Source: an uncultured Litorilinea sp. (GTDB lineage: Bacteria > Chloroflexota > Anaerolineae > Caldilineales > Caldilineaceae). From it: 11,417 nt of DNA. The first letter of the stretch is position 1. Every line of letters begins with the position of its first letter. The position numbers and the translations under genes were made by a program. The notes beneath the pieces were generated by a model that was not told the DNA's origin, did not search any database, and saw nothing but the letters and a program-made list of their open reading frames with translations. The DNA is taken from NCBI GenBank assembly GCA_937922105.1, contig CAKZVN010000132.1, positions 1-11,417 of the forward strand. Reading direction: 5' to 3'. Positions 6,088 to 11,417 of the stretch are shown here, one piece after another.

Positions 6088-7092
6088 ATGACTGCATCCC
6101 CGCGTTTGACCCGCTACATCCTGCACGCATCCCACCGCTTGACCATGCCCATCGGCGTTTATGCCGGGCTGCCGCTCACCGGCGCGACCGTACGCCAGGT
6201 GGTGAGCGATGCCCGTGCCCAGACCGAAGCCGTCCTCGCCTTGCATGAGCATTGCCGCCTTGATTTCTTACTGACCGCGATGGACCTTTCCGCTGAGGCT
6301 GAGACCTTCGGCGGCACCATCCGCATGGACGATGCGGAGATCCCCACCGTGCTGGGGCGGTTGGTGACGGACGCCGCGGGAATTGACGCCTTGCCCGCGC
6401 CGCAACCGGGCGACGGGCGCACCGCGGTCCACCTGGCGACGGTGGGCAACTTGACGCGCACCGCCGGGGGGACGCCGATCTTGGGCGGTATGATCGGTCC
6501 CTTTACCCTAGCGGGCCGGCTCTTCGGCGTCAGCGAGTTGCTGGAAGCCGTCGCGCTGGAGCCGGAGTTGGTGGAGCGGCTGCTGGATCGGGTAACGCCT
6601 TTTCTGATCGCCTATGCCCAGGCGTTTCGCGCAGCGGGCGCCTGGGGTGTAGTCATGGCGGAACCTGCCGCCGGGTTGCTCTCCCCGCGCGCGCTGGCGC
6701 GTTTCTCCACACCGTATGTGCGCGCGGTGGTCGAGACCGTGCAAGATGCTGAGTTCGGCGTGGTCTTGCACAATTGCGGCGCGCGCCTTGCCCATCTCCC
6801 CCATATCCTGCCCGCCGGCGCGCAAGTTTTCCATTTCGGCGCGCCCATGGACCTGCCCGCCGCGCTGGACCAGGTGGGCGCCACGGCGATCTTAGCCGGC
6901 AATCTGGACCCCACCGCGGTTTTCTATCAGGGGACGCCACAGACCGTGCAGGAGCAAGCCGCGTGCCTGCTCGACGCCGTGGGCGCACGGCCCAACTTCG
7001 TGCTGTCGTCCGGCTGTGATCTGCCGCCCGGCACACCCGTCGCCAATGTGGAGGCGCTCTTTGCCGCCGCGCGTGCGCGGCAACCCGGTTGA
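6088..7092 (+). CDS. Uroporphyrinogen decarboxylase/MtaA-type methyltransferase family protein
   Basis: 334 residues; ATG 6088 follows GGAGGA at good spacing. The chain matches the URO-D superfamily TIM barrel of the methyltransferase branch (MtaA/CmuA type) rather than true HemE. It has MPIGVYAGLPLTGATVRQVVSD near the N-terminus, GGMIGPFTLAGRLFG in the middle and AEPAAGLLSPRALARFSTPYV. The zinc-ligand pattern His-x-Cys is at H228/C230 (LHNCG), with a distal Cys at C310 (SSGCDLPPGTP), as in cobamide methyltransferases that activate the methyl-acceptor thiol in zinc. No corrinoid protein or reactivator is encoded in the window, so its methyl donor and acceptor cannot be assigned. It could be in an operon with the DinB-like gene upstream. 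Its stop codon overlaps the -35 element of the next promoter. Confidence 0.85.
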   Translation: MTASPRLTRYILHASHRLTMPIGVYAGLPLTGATVRQVVSDARAQTEAVLALHEHCRLDFLLTAMDLSAEAETFGGTIRMDDAEIPTVLGRLVTDAAGIDALPAPQPGDGRTAVHLATVGNLTRTAGGTPILGGMIGPFTLAGRLFGVSELLEAVALEPELVERLLDRVTPFLIAYAQAFRAAGAWGVVMAEPAAGLLSPRALARFSTPYVRAVVETVQDAEFGVVLHNCGARLAHLPHILPAGAQVFHFGAPMDLPAALDQVGATAILAGNLDPTAVFYQGTPQTVQEQAACLLDAVGARPNFVLSSGCDLPPGTPVANVEALFAAARARQPG

Positions 7093-7118
7093 CACGCAGC
7101 CACCGTGGACGCTACGAT
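7089..7118 (+). promoter_or_regulatory. Promoter of toxin-antitoxin operon, with candidate operator repeats
   Basis: A perfect TTGACA (7089-7094) overlaps the TGA stop of the preceding gene. After 18 bp comes TACGAT (7113-7118). The spacer contains the small palindrome CCACCGTGG (7100-7108). CGCTAC (7110-7115) is repeated inverted as GTAGCG (7137-7142), spanning the -10 and the start region. RHH antitoxins generally repress their own operon through such repeats, so autoregulation is a reasonable inference. Confidence 0.6.
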
Positions 7119-7151
7119 TAGAACCACGAGCGCATAGTAGCGGAGGTTGCC

Positions 7152-7502
7152 ATGAGCGAGTACAAACTGACGGTGCGTGTACCTGCTGAACTGCGCCGGC
7201 GCATCGAGGCGCTAGCCGAGCAACGGGGCAGTTCGTTGACGGCGGTGGTCAACGAGGCGCTGGAGGAGTACCTGGGTCTGATAGGAGCCATTGCGCCTCA
7301 ATCCCAAACCGGCGGCGAACAGGACTGGGTAGCCGGGCAATCTCGGTCCGATCGGCTCTTTGCACCGATTGACAGAACCCGTGACGCGATTTTGGCGCGG
7401 CGGGATGGTCGCCTGCTTGAGGATCCGGCTGCTATGCTCGATACCCTGCGCGAGGAAGGCGATGCCAGAGGACTTGAGGACTTCCCCCACCATCGTGATT
7501 GA
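7152..7502 (+). CDS. Ribbon-helix-helix antitoxin of a VapBC-type module
   Basis: 116 residues; ATG 7152 follows CGGAGG. Residues 4-11 (YKLTVRVP) form the DNA-contacting beta strand. Residues 12-24 and 28-41 form the two helices of a ribbon-helix-helix domain (AELRRRIEALAEQ, then SLTAVVNEALEEYL). The remaining 75 or so residues are polar and probably wrap the toxin, neutralising its active site. The PIN-domain gene overlaps its last 41 bases in another frame, so the two are translationally linked. It probably also represses the promoter immediately upstream. The symbol vapB is likely appropriate, but the RHH type cannot be assigned to a named subfamily from sequence reading alone. Confidence 0.82.
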   Translation: MSEYKLTVRVPAELRRRIEALAEQRGSSLTAVVNEALEEYLGLIGAIAPQSQTGGEQDWVAGQSRSDRLFAPIDRTRDAILARRDGRLLEDPAAMLDTLREEGDARGLEDFPHHRD

Positions 7503-7878
7503 TGCAAATATCGCGATCGCTGCCGTGATCCCTGTGTTGCTCACACCCGCAGCGCGTGCCGCACTGGGGCGATGGATCGCACAGGGACGCCTGTTAGTTG
7601 CCCCATCCTTGTGGCTAGCCGAGGGGACATCCATCATCCGTGGGTATGTGCATAGCAAACAGCTTACTCCAGATGAGGGTCTCAGCGCGCTGGATAGTCT
7701 CTTCGCATTACCGGTTCGGATCGAGCCGGATGATGAGGCGGTATGTCGGGGTGCATATCGGTGGGCGGAGTTACTGGGCCAAGCGCGCGCCTATGACGCT
7801 TTCTACCTTGCTCTGGCATACAGGATGAGCGCGCCGTTCTTTACCGCGGATCGGCGTCTCGTCAATCGCAGCCGCTAG
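7462..7878 (+). CDS. vapC: PIN-domain ribonuclease toxin (VapC family)
   Basis: 138 residues from ATG 7462, which follows GAGGAAGG inside the antitoxin gene; the open frame extends upstream, but only with an antitoxin overlap and no ribosome site. PIN-domain acidic residues are all present: D14 (IVIDANIAI), E54 (LWLAEGTS), D112 (RAYDAFYLALA) and D130 (FFTADRRLV). These would bind Mg2+/Mn2+ for cleavage of RNA, often tRNA or rRNA in this family. The usual final Asn/Ser position is also polar (N135). The module looks intact. The coding sequence is visibly less GC-rich than its neighbours, which fits horizontal spread. A solitary PIN protein of another role is less likely given the upstream RHH partner. 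Confidence 0.88.
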   Translation: MPEDLRTSPTIVIDANIAIAAVIPVLLTPAARAALGRWIAQGRLLVAPSLWLAEGTSIIRGYVHSKQLTPDEGLSALDSLFALPVRIEPDDEAVCRGAYRWAELLGQARAYDAFYLALAYRMSAPFFTADRRLVNRSR

Positions 7879-7909
7879 CTGGGTCTTTCGTGGATCCGGT
7901 GGCTCGGGG

Positions 7910-7928
7910 ATTTACCTTTTGCGTAAAT
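7910..7928. repeat. Short inverted repeat upstream of cupin gene
   Basis: ATTTAC (7910-7915) and GTAAAT (7923-7928) form a perfect 6-bp inverted repeat around a 7-base centre, in the AT-rich gap between vapC and the cupin gene. It may be an operator or part of a promoter region. No convincing -35/-10 pair was identified. Confidence 0.35.
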
Positions 7929-7963
7929 TTCACAAACACTCAACGCAAGGGAGTTCATTTCAC

Positions 7964-8293
7964 ATGCCTTACTTTTATTCGCCCGCGGAACGGGCTGCCA
8001 AGACCTTGTTCGGCGACATCACCGCCAAGACCTTTTGGGGTGACAAGATGTTGCTCTCGGTGGTGGATTTGCCCGCCAATTCAGTCGTCCCGCTGCACAG
8101 CCATCCCCACGAGCAAGCCGGCATCATGCTGGAGGGCGAGGCGACCTTCACCGTGGGCGGCGAGACGCGTACGCTTAAAGCGGGCGACATCTGGGTCATT
8201 CCCGGCGGCGTCGAGCACACGGTCGTCACCGGCGATCGCCCCGCTAAGGCATTGGATATCTTCAGCCCTGTGCGCGAGGAGTATCAGTATTAA
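7964..8293 (+). CDS. Single-domain cupin protein (cupin_2 type)
   Basis: 109 residues from ATG 7964, with AGGGAG about ten bases ahead; an in-frame TTG at 7919 without a good ribosome site is a less likely start. It is one conserved beta-barrel. Motif 1 is LHSHPHEQAGIMLEGE, with probable metal ligands H45, H47 and Q51. Motif 2 is KAGDIWVIPGGVEHTV, with H85 as fourth ligand. Such small cupins act as dioxygenases, isomerases or sugar and ligand-binding proteins, and the sequence does not tell which. No signal peptide. It ends 13 bp before the stop of the convergent ssb gene, so transcripts may overlap. Confidence 0.85.
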   Translation: MPYFYSPAERAAKTLFGDITAKTFWGDKMLLSVVDLPANSVVPLHSHPHEQAGIMLEGEATFTVGGETRTLKAGDIWVIPGGVEHTVVTGDRPAKALDIFSPVREEYQY

Positions 8294-8306
8294 GGCAGAA
8301 CGCTCC

Positions 8307-8756
8307 CTAAAACGGGATATCTTCGTCGCTGAGGTCGGACGCTGGGGTGTTGGCAGGCGTGCTATTGCCGCGCGCCGGGGCAGGCGCCGGTTCGCGCTGA
8401 TAGTCGCTGCCACCCCCCGCCGTATCGCCGCGTGAGCTGAGGAAACGAATAGTCTGGGCTGTGACATCCAATGACGCTTGCGCTTGTCCGTCGCGATCGG
8501 TCCAAATACGCGGCTCCTCAAGTTCACCGACCACTAGTACTTTAGAGCCTTTGGTCAAATACTGGCTGGCTGTTTCTGCCAATTTACGCCAAGCGGTAAC
8601 ACGAAACCAGATCGTCTTATCCTGCCACTGCCCGTCTTGGCCCTGGTAGCGCTTGTTGACCGCTACGCTAAAGCTGGTCACCGGCACGCCGCTGGGCGTG
8701 TAGCGCATCTCCGGGTCGCGGCCCAGATTCCCCACCAACGTGATCTGCTGAAACAT
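8307..8756 (-). CDS. ssb: Single-stranded DNA-binding protein
   Basis: 149 residues, starting at ATG 8756 (MFQQITLVGNLGRDPEMRY), which is the usual SSB beginning; GAGGAG lies about ten bases upstream. A ten-residue in-frame extension is possible but does not match the family. Residues 1 to about 105 form the OB fold with conserved VGNLGRDPE, TSFSVAVN, KTIWFRVTAWRKLAE and KVLVVGELE. A Gly/Pro/Ala-rich disordered linker follows, then the acidic tip DEDIPF, the docking site for repair and replication partners. It is a complete, normal bacterial SSB that coats single-stranded DNA as a tetramer. It stands alone on the minus strand, away from the frequent rpsF/rpsR context, with its own strong promoter and a LexA-like site. 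Confidence 0.97.
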   Translation of the reverse strand: MFQQITLVGNLGRDPEMRYTPSGVPVTSFSVAVNKRYQGQDGQWQDKTIWFRVTAWRKLAETASQYLTKGSKVLVVGELEEPRIWTDRDGQAQASLDVTAQTIRFLSSRGDTAGGGSDYQREPAPAPARGNSTPANTPASDLSDEDIPF

Positions 8757-8862
8757 GGCGTACTTTCTCCTCGTGAAGGCTCGCAATAAAGTGTGGGCCG
8801 GCGGCTGCGATCAGCATGACGGTGAGGCCCGGCGCGCTGCGCGTGGTCTCAGGTCATGCTCT

Positions 8863-8890
8863 ATTGTATCACGCTGTCTGTCGCTGTCAA
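8863..8890 (-). promoter_or_regulatory. Sigma-70-type promoter of ssb
   Basis: On the minus strand there is a perfect TTGACA (8890-8885), 16 bp of spacer and TACAAT (8868-8863) preceded by TGA, an extended -10. Transcription would start near 8856, giving a leader of about 100 bases before the ssb ATG. The spacer contains a repeated CGCTGTC (plus-strand 8872-8878 and 8882-8888), one helical turn apart. Confidence 0.8.
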
Positions 8891-8896
8891 ATTTCC

Positions 8897-8910
8897 AGAA
8901 CGTGTGTTCT
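8897..8910. promoter_or_regulatory. LexA-type SOS box candidate upstream of ssb
   Basis: AGAAC-GTGT-GTTCT is a perfect inverted repeat with a 4-base centre. Its core GAACGTGTGTTC fits the Gram-positive-type LexA consensus CGAACRNRYGTTYC except at the outermost base on each side. It ends seven bases before the -35 of the ssb promoter. SSB is SOS-induced in several bacteria, which makes the placement sensible, but lexA is not in the window. The same site lies about 140 bp upstream of lutA. Confidence 0.55.
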
Positions 8911-8939
8911 TGGAGGCTCGGCCCGGAGCCACACGCCGA

Positions 8940-8970
8940 TTAGACGCCCACGCCTGCCCCATGCGATAAT
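8940..8970 (+). promoter_or_regulatory. Candidate promoter of lut operon
   Basis: GATAAT (8965-8970) preceded by TGC is a good extended -10. TTAGAC (8940-8945) is a poor -35 at a long 19-bp spacing. A start near 8977 would leave about 70 bases of leader before lutA. Confidence 0.45.
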
Positions 8971-9045
8971 GCACATAGCCGTCATCGTCGCGGCGCGCAC
9001 AACCGAACCGCCGCGGCCCAACGCCGATTCGAGCCGAGCGACACC

Positions 9046-9894
9046 ATGATCCAACGCAAAACCTTTGCGACGCCGCCACGCCGCGTGGCGCTTTTTGTCA
9101 CCTGTATGGTGGACATGATCTACCCCCAAGTCGGCATGGCGACCGCCGAACTCCTCGAGCGCCTGGGGCTGGAGGTCGTCTTCCCCTATGACCAGACTTG
9201 TTGCGGTCAACCCGCGTTCAACGCCGGCTATCGCGACGAGGCGCGCGTGCTGGCCCGCCGTTTTCTGGATGTCTTCGAACCGCTGATCAAACAAGGTGTG
9301 GTCGAAGCCATCGTCGCGCCCAGCGGCAGCTGCACTACCATGACCAGCCACTTCTACTCGGTGCTCTTCGAGGACCCGGCCCTGGAGTCCGAGCGCCGCC
9401 GCGCCGAGACTCTCGCCGCGGTCACCTTCGAGCTGACCGAATTCCTGGTGGATGTGCTGGGCATCACACGCACAGGCAGCCGCTTCGACGGCACGCTGAC
9501 TTATCATGCTTGTTGCCATCTCCTGCGCGAACTGCATGTAGACGCCCAGCCGCGCACCCTGTTGGCGAACGTGGAGGGCGCGCGGCTGGTGGAATTGACC
9601 GGCGCCGAGGAATGTTGCGGCTTCGGCGGCTTGTTTGCCGTCAAGAACGCCGGCATCAGCACCGACATGGGACGGCGCAAGTGCATCAATTTGGAACAAA
9701 GCGGGGCTGATGTGGTTGCGCTCTGCGACGTCAGCTGCATGACCCATCTCAACGGCCTGCTCGACCGCCAAGGCCAATCGGTGCGCGCCGTCCATATCGC
9801 CGAGATTCTCAACAACCAAGTCGCGCCGGCCTACACCGAGAGCGCCGCGCCTCCGCCGCCGGTGGTCAAGCCCCGCCGCTGGCAGGATGTCTGA
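9046..9894 (+). CDS. lutA: Lactate utilization iron-sulfur protein LutA
   Basis: 282 residues from ATG 9046; the ribosome site is weak. Two CCG (cysteine-rich) domains are clear: C20 followed by C52-C53-G54 (TCCGQP), then a second unit with HACCHLLRELH (C156, C157), C190-C191-G192 (EECCGFGG) and CDVSC (C227, C231). These bind an iron-sulfur or noncanonical cluster, as in heterodisulfide reductase HdrB and glycolate oxidase GlcF. LutA works with LutB and LutC to oxidise L-lactate to pyruvate on the cytoplasmic side. The last 25 or so residues are a Pro-rich extension (about 260-282) beyond the usual core. lutB follows after 53 bp in the same direction. Confidence 0.93.
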   Translation: MIQRKTFATPPRRVALFVTCMVDMIYPQVGMATAELLERLGLEVVFPYDQTCCGQPAFNAGYRDEARVLARRFLDVFEPLIKQGVVEAIVAPSGSCTTMTSHFYSVLFEDPALESERRRAETLAAVTFELTEFLVDVLGITRTGSRFDGTLTYHACCHLLRELHVDAQPRTLLANVEGARLVELTGAEECCGFGGLFAVKNAGISTDMGRRKCINLEQSGADVVALCDVSCMTHLNGLLDRQGQSVRAVHIAEILNNQVAPAYTESAAPPPPVVKPRRWQDV

Positions 9895-9947
9895 ACGGAC
9901 CGCGGACCATTGCCATTCACCTTTGCCTGCCGGAGTGAAGCATCGCT

Positions 9948-11387
9948 ATGCCCACCTCGCCCATTGACTTGCACGCCCCTTACGACGACCGCGTGCGTAC
10001 CGCACTGGCGAATCCTCATCTCAAGACTGCGCTCAGCCGCTCCACCATTCGTCTGAGCACCGCCCGTGTCAACGCCTTGAGCGCAGTCGAGGGCCAACGT
10101 CTGCGCAACCAGACACGCCAGATGAAAGAGGATGTCCTGCGCCGGCTGCCCGAGTTGCTGGAGCAATTCGAAGCCAACGTCATCGCCAACGGCGGTCAAG
10201 TCCATTGGGCGCGCGACGCAGCCGAAGCCAACCGCATCATCCTCGACATCGCGCGCCAAGCCAACGTCCAAAAAGTAGTCAAGGCCAAGTCCATGGCTAC
10301 CGAAGAGATTCACCTCAACGACGCGCTGGAAGCCGCAGGCATCACCCCGATTGAGACCGACCTGGGCGAGTACATCATCCAGCTGGCAGGCGAACCGCCC
10401 AGCCATATCGTCGCGCCCGTGGTGCACAAGCGGCTGGAAGACATCGCCCAACTCTTCCAGGAGAAGCTGGACATGCCCCCCACCTTCGACCCGGAGGCTA
10501 TGTGCAGCATTGCGCGCGTCAAATTGCGCCAAGAGTTTCTCACTGCGGAGATGGGCGTCAGCGGCTGCAATTTCGGCATCGCCGAGACAGGCACGGTCTG
10601 CATCGTCACCAACGAAGGCAACGGGCGCATGACCTCGACCCTCCCGAAGGTCTATGTGGCGCTCATGGGCATCGAAAAGCTCGTGCCCACTGTGGAAGAC
10701 GCCTTTTTGCAATTCCAGGCGCTGACGCGCAGCTCCACGGGCCAGCAATGCAGCGTCTATCTCTCCATGACCAGTGGACCGCGCAAAGTGGGCGATGCCG
10801 ACGGCCCCAGCGAATTCCATGTGGTCTTGTTGGACAACGGGCGCAGCGAGATGTTGGCGCGCGGCTATGGCGAGGCGCTGCTGTGCATCCGTTGCGGCGC
10901 TTGCCTGAACGTCTGCCCGGTCTATCGCGAGATCGGCGGTCACGCCTATGGCAGCACCTACAGCGGCCCCATCGGCGCGGTCATCAGCCCGCTCCTGCCT
11001 GCGCCCGTCACCGATTCCCATAAGTTGCCCTATGCCAGCAGCCTGTGCGGGGCCTGTCGCGATGCCTGCCCGGTCAAGATTGACCTGCCGCGCCTGTTGC
11101 TCGATCTGCGCGCCGATGCTGTGGAGGAGGGGCACACGTCTTGGTTCGACAAGCAGTCCATGCAGGGATTCTTGTGGGCCATGCAGGACCGACGCCGCTA
11201 TGAAGCTGCGGGCAAGCTGGGTAGCTTTGCCACCCAGCTGCTGGCTGCGCTTTCCGGCGGGACGATCAAGACTCTCCCCCCGCCCCTTTCCGGCTGGACT
11301 CGTAGCCGCAACTTCCCGACCCTTGCCAAGCAGAGTTTTCGCGAACAATGGGCCGCGCGGCTCGACGCTAAGACGGCGCGCCCCTAA
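9948..11387 (+). CDS. lutB: Lactate utilization iron-sulfur protein LutB
   Basis: 479 residues from ATG 9948, close to the usual LutB length. The N-terminal and middle parts form the LUD domain with VVKAKSMATEEIHLNDAL and GVSGCNFGIAETGTVCIV. A ferredoxin-like part follows: CIRCGACLNVCP (C313, C316, C319, C323) and LCGACRDACP (C367, C370, C374), for two 4Fe-4S clusters. The C-terminus has the DUF3390-like region. It passes electrons from lactate oxidation within the LutABC complex; the LldF name is used for the same family. All key cysteines are present. A weak GGAG lies 12 bases before the start. The next start codon in the operon lies 27 bp after the stop. Confidence 0.95.
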   Translation: MPTSPIDLHAPYDDRVRTALANPHLKTALSRSTIRLSTARVNALSAVEGQRLRNQTRQMKEDVLRRLPELLEQFEANVIANGGQVHWARDAAEANRIILDIARQANVQKVVKAKSMATEEIHLNDALEAAGITPIETDLGEYIIQLAGEPPSHIVAPVVHKRLEDIAQLFQEKLDMPPTFDPEAMCSIARVKLRQEFLTAEMGVSGCNFGIAETGTVCIVTNEGNGRMTSTLPKVYVALMGIEKLVPTVEDAFLQFQALTRSSTGQQCSVYLSMTSGPRKVGDADGPSEFHVVLLDNGRSEMLARGYGEALLCIRCGACLNVCPVYREIGGHAYGSTYSGPIGAVISPLLPAPVTDSHKLPYASSLCGACRDACPVKIDLPRLLLDLRADAVEEGHTSWFDKQSMQGFLWAMQDRRRYEAAGKLGSFATQLLAALSGGTIKTLPPPLSGWTRSRNFPTLAKQSFREQWAARLDAKTARP

Positions 11388-11414
11388 CGCCTACCCATAG
11401 GGAGCATCACCAGC

Positions 11415-11417
11415 ATG
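11415..11417 (+). CDS. lutC: Probable start codon of lutC (only ATG inside window)
   Basis: The window ends exactly on an ATG preceded by GGGAG about ten bases upstream and 27 bp after the lutB stop. In lut operons lutC commonly follows lutB, so this is probably its start. No coding residues can be seen, so identity is inferred from context only. Confidence 0.45.

Noticed and set aside
7919..7963. TTG start giving a 15-residue longer cupin protein
   Set aside because: It lacks a ribosome site and the added residues do not fit the cupin family; ATG 7964 has AGGGAG upstream.
8757..8786. Ten-residue N-terminal extension of SSB
   Set aside because: SSB proteins begin at MFQQ/MxNx-like residues; the extension would include the ribosome site at about 8767-8772.
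8887..9819. 310-residue open frame on the minus strand
   Set aside because: Antisense to lutA and running into the ssb promoter region; no recognisable motif.
9831..11348. 505-residue open frame on the minus strand
   Set aside because: It is the antisense shadow of lutB in high-GC DNA; the plus frame has all LutB cluster cysteines.
1..11417. CRISPR arrays, tRNA or rRNA genes, insertion sequences, prophage genes
   Set aside because: No periodic direct repeats with spacers, no clover-leaf or rRNA-like stretch and no transposase, integrase or phage structural gene was seen in either strand.

Overview
The window is a GC-rich bacterial chromosomal segment, most likely from a Chloroflexota member of the Anaerolineae/Caldilineae type. 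I infer this from three things: a secreted protein whose Thr/Pro-rich tail ends in YLPGLLR, the paired Tat-exported DUF1800 and DUF1501 proteins, and an interspersed repeat beginning GTCATTCTGAGGAGCGTAGC that I associate from memory with such genomes. Nothing in the window is a diagnostic taxonomic marker, so the assignment is tentative.

Layout. Positions 1-957 (minus) hold the first 319 codons of a secreted LysM plus alpha/beta-hydrolase protein, cut by the window edge. A 307-bp divergent gap follows, with a 100-bp imperfect palindromic repeat and a 12-bp tandem duplication. On the plus strand come a DUF5995 protein (1265-1993) and a two-gene operon of Tat-exported DUF1800 (2218-3984) and DUF1501 (4008-5420) proteins. 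A strong hairpin (5460-5495) closes that operon and abuts an extended -10 promoter for a DinB-like protein (5555-6046), followed by a uroporphyrinogen-decarboxylase/methyltransferase-family protein (6088-7092). A vapBC-type toxin-antitoxin pair (7152-7878) comes next, then a one-domain cupin (7964-8293). The ssb gene (8307-8756) lies convergently on the minus strand. Its promoter is close to textbook and has a LexA-type inverted repeat just upstream. The last block is the lactate-oxidation operon lutA (9046-9894), lutB (9948-11387) and the probable start codon of lutC at the final three bases.

How the genes fit together. Only three groups look functionally linked. DUF1800 and DUF1501 are co-transcribed, both carry twin-arginine signals, and DUF1501 shows alkaline-phosphatase-like metal-site motifs. 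LutA and LutB (and the expected LutC) form the iron-sulfur lactate dehydrogenase complex. The RHH antitoxin and PIN toxin overlap by 41 bp and form a standard TA module. The remaining genes look like independent housekeeping or accessory units.

At the regulatory level, six candidate promoters carry a TGn extension before the -10 box. I did not find a clearly new multi-gene system. The points most worth following up are the LexA-like site at ssb, the palindromic repeat, the DUF1800/DUF1501 export pair with its unusual C-terminal tail, and the LysM-hydrolase fusion.
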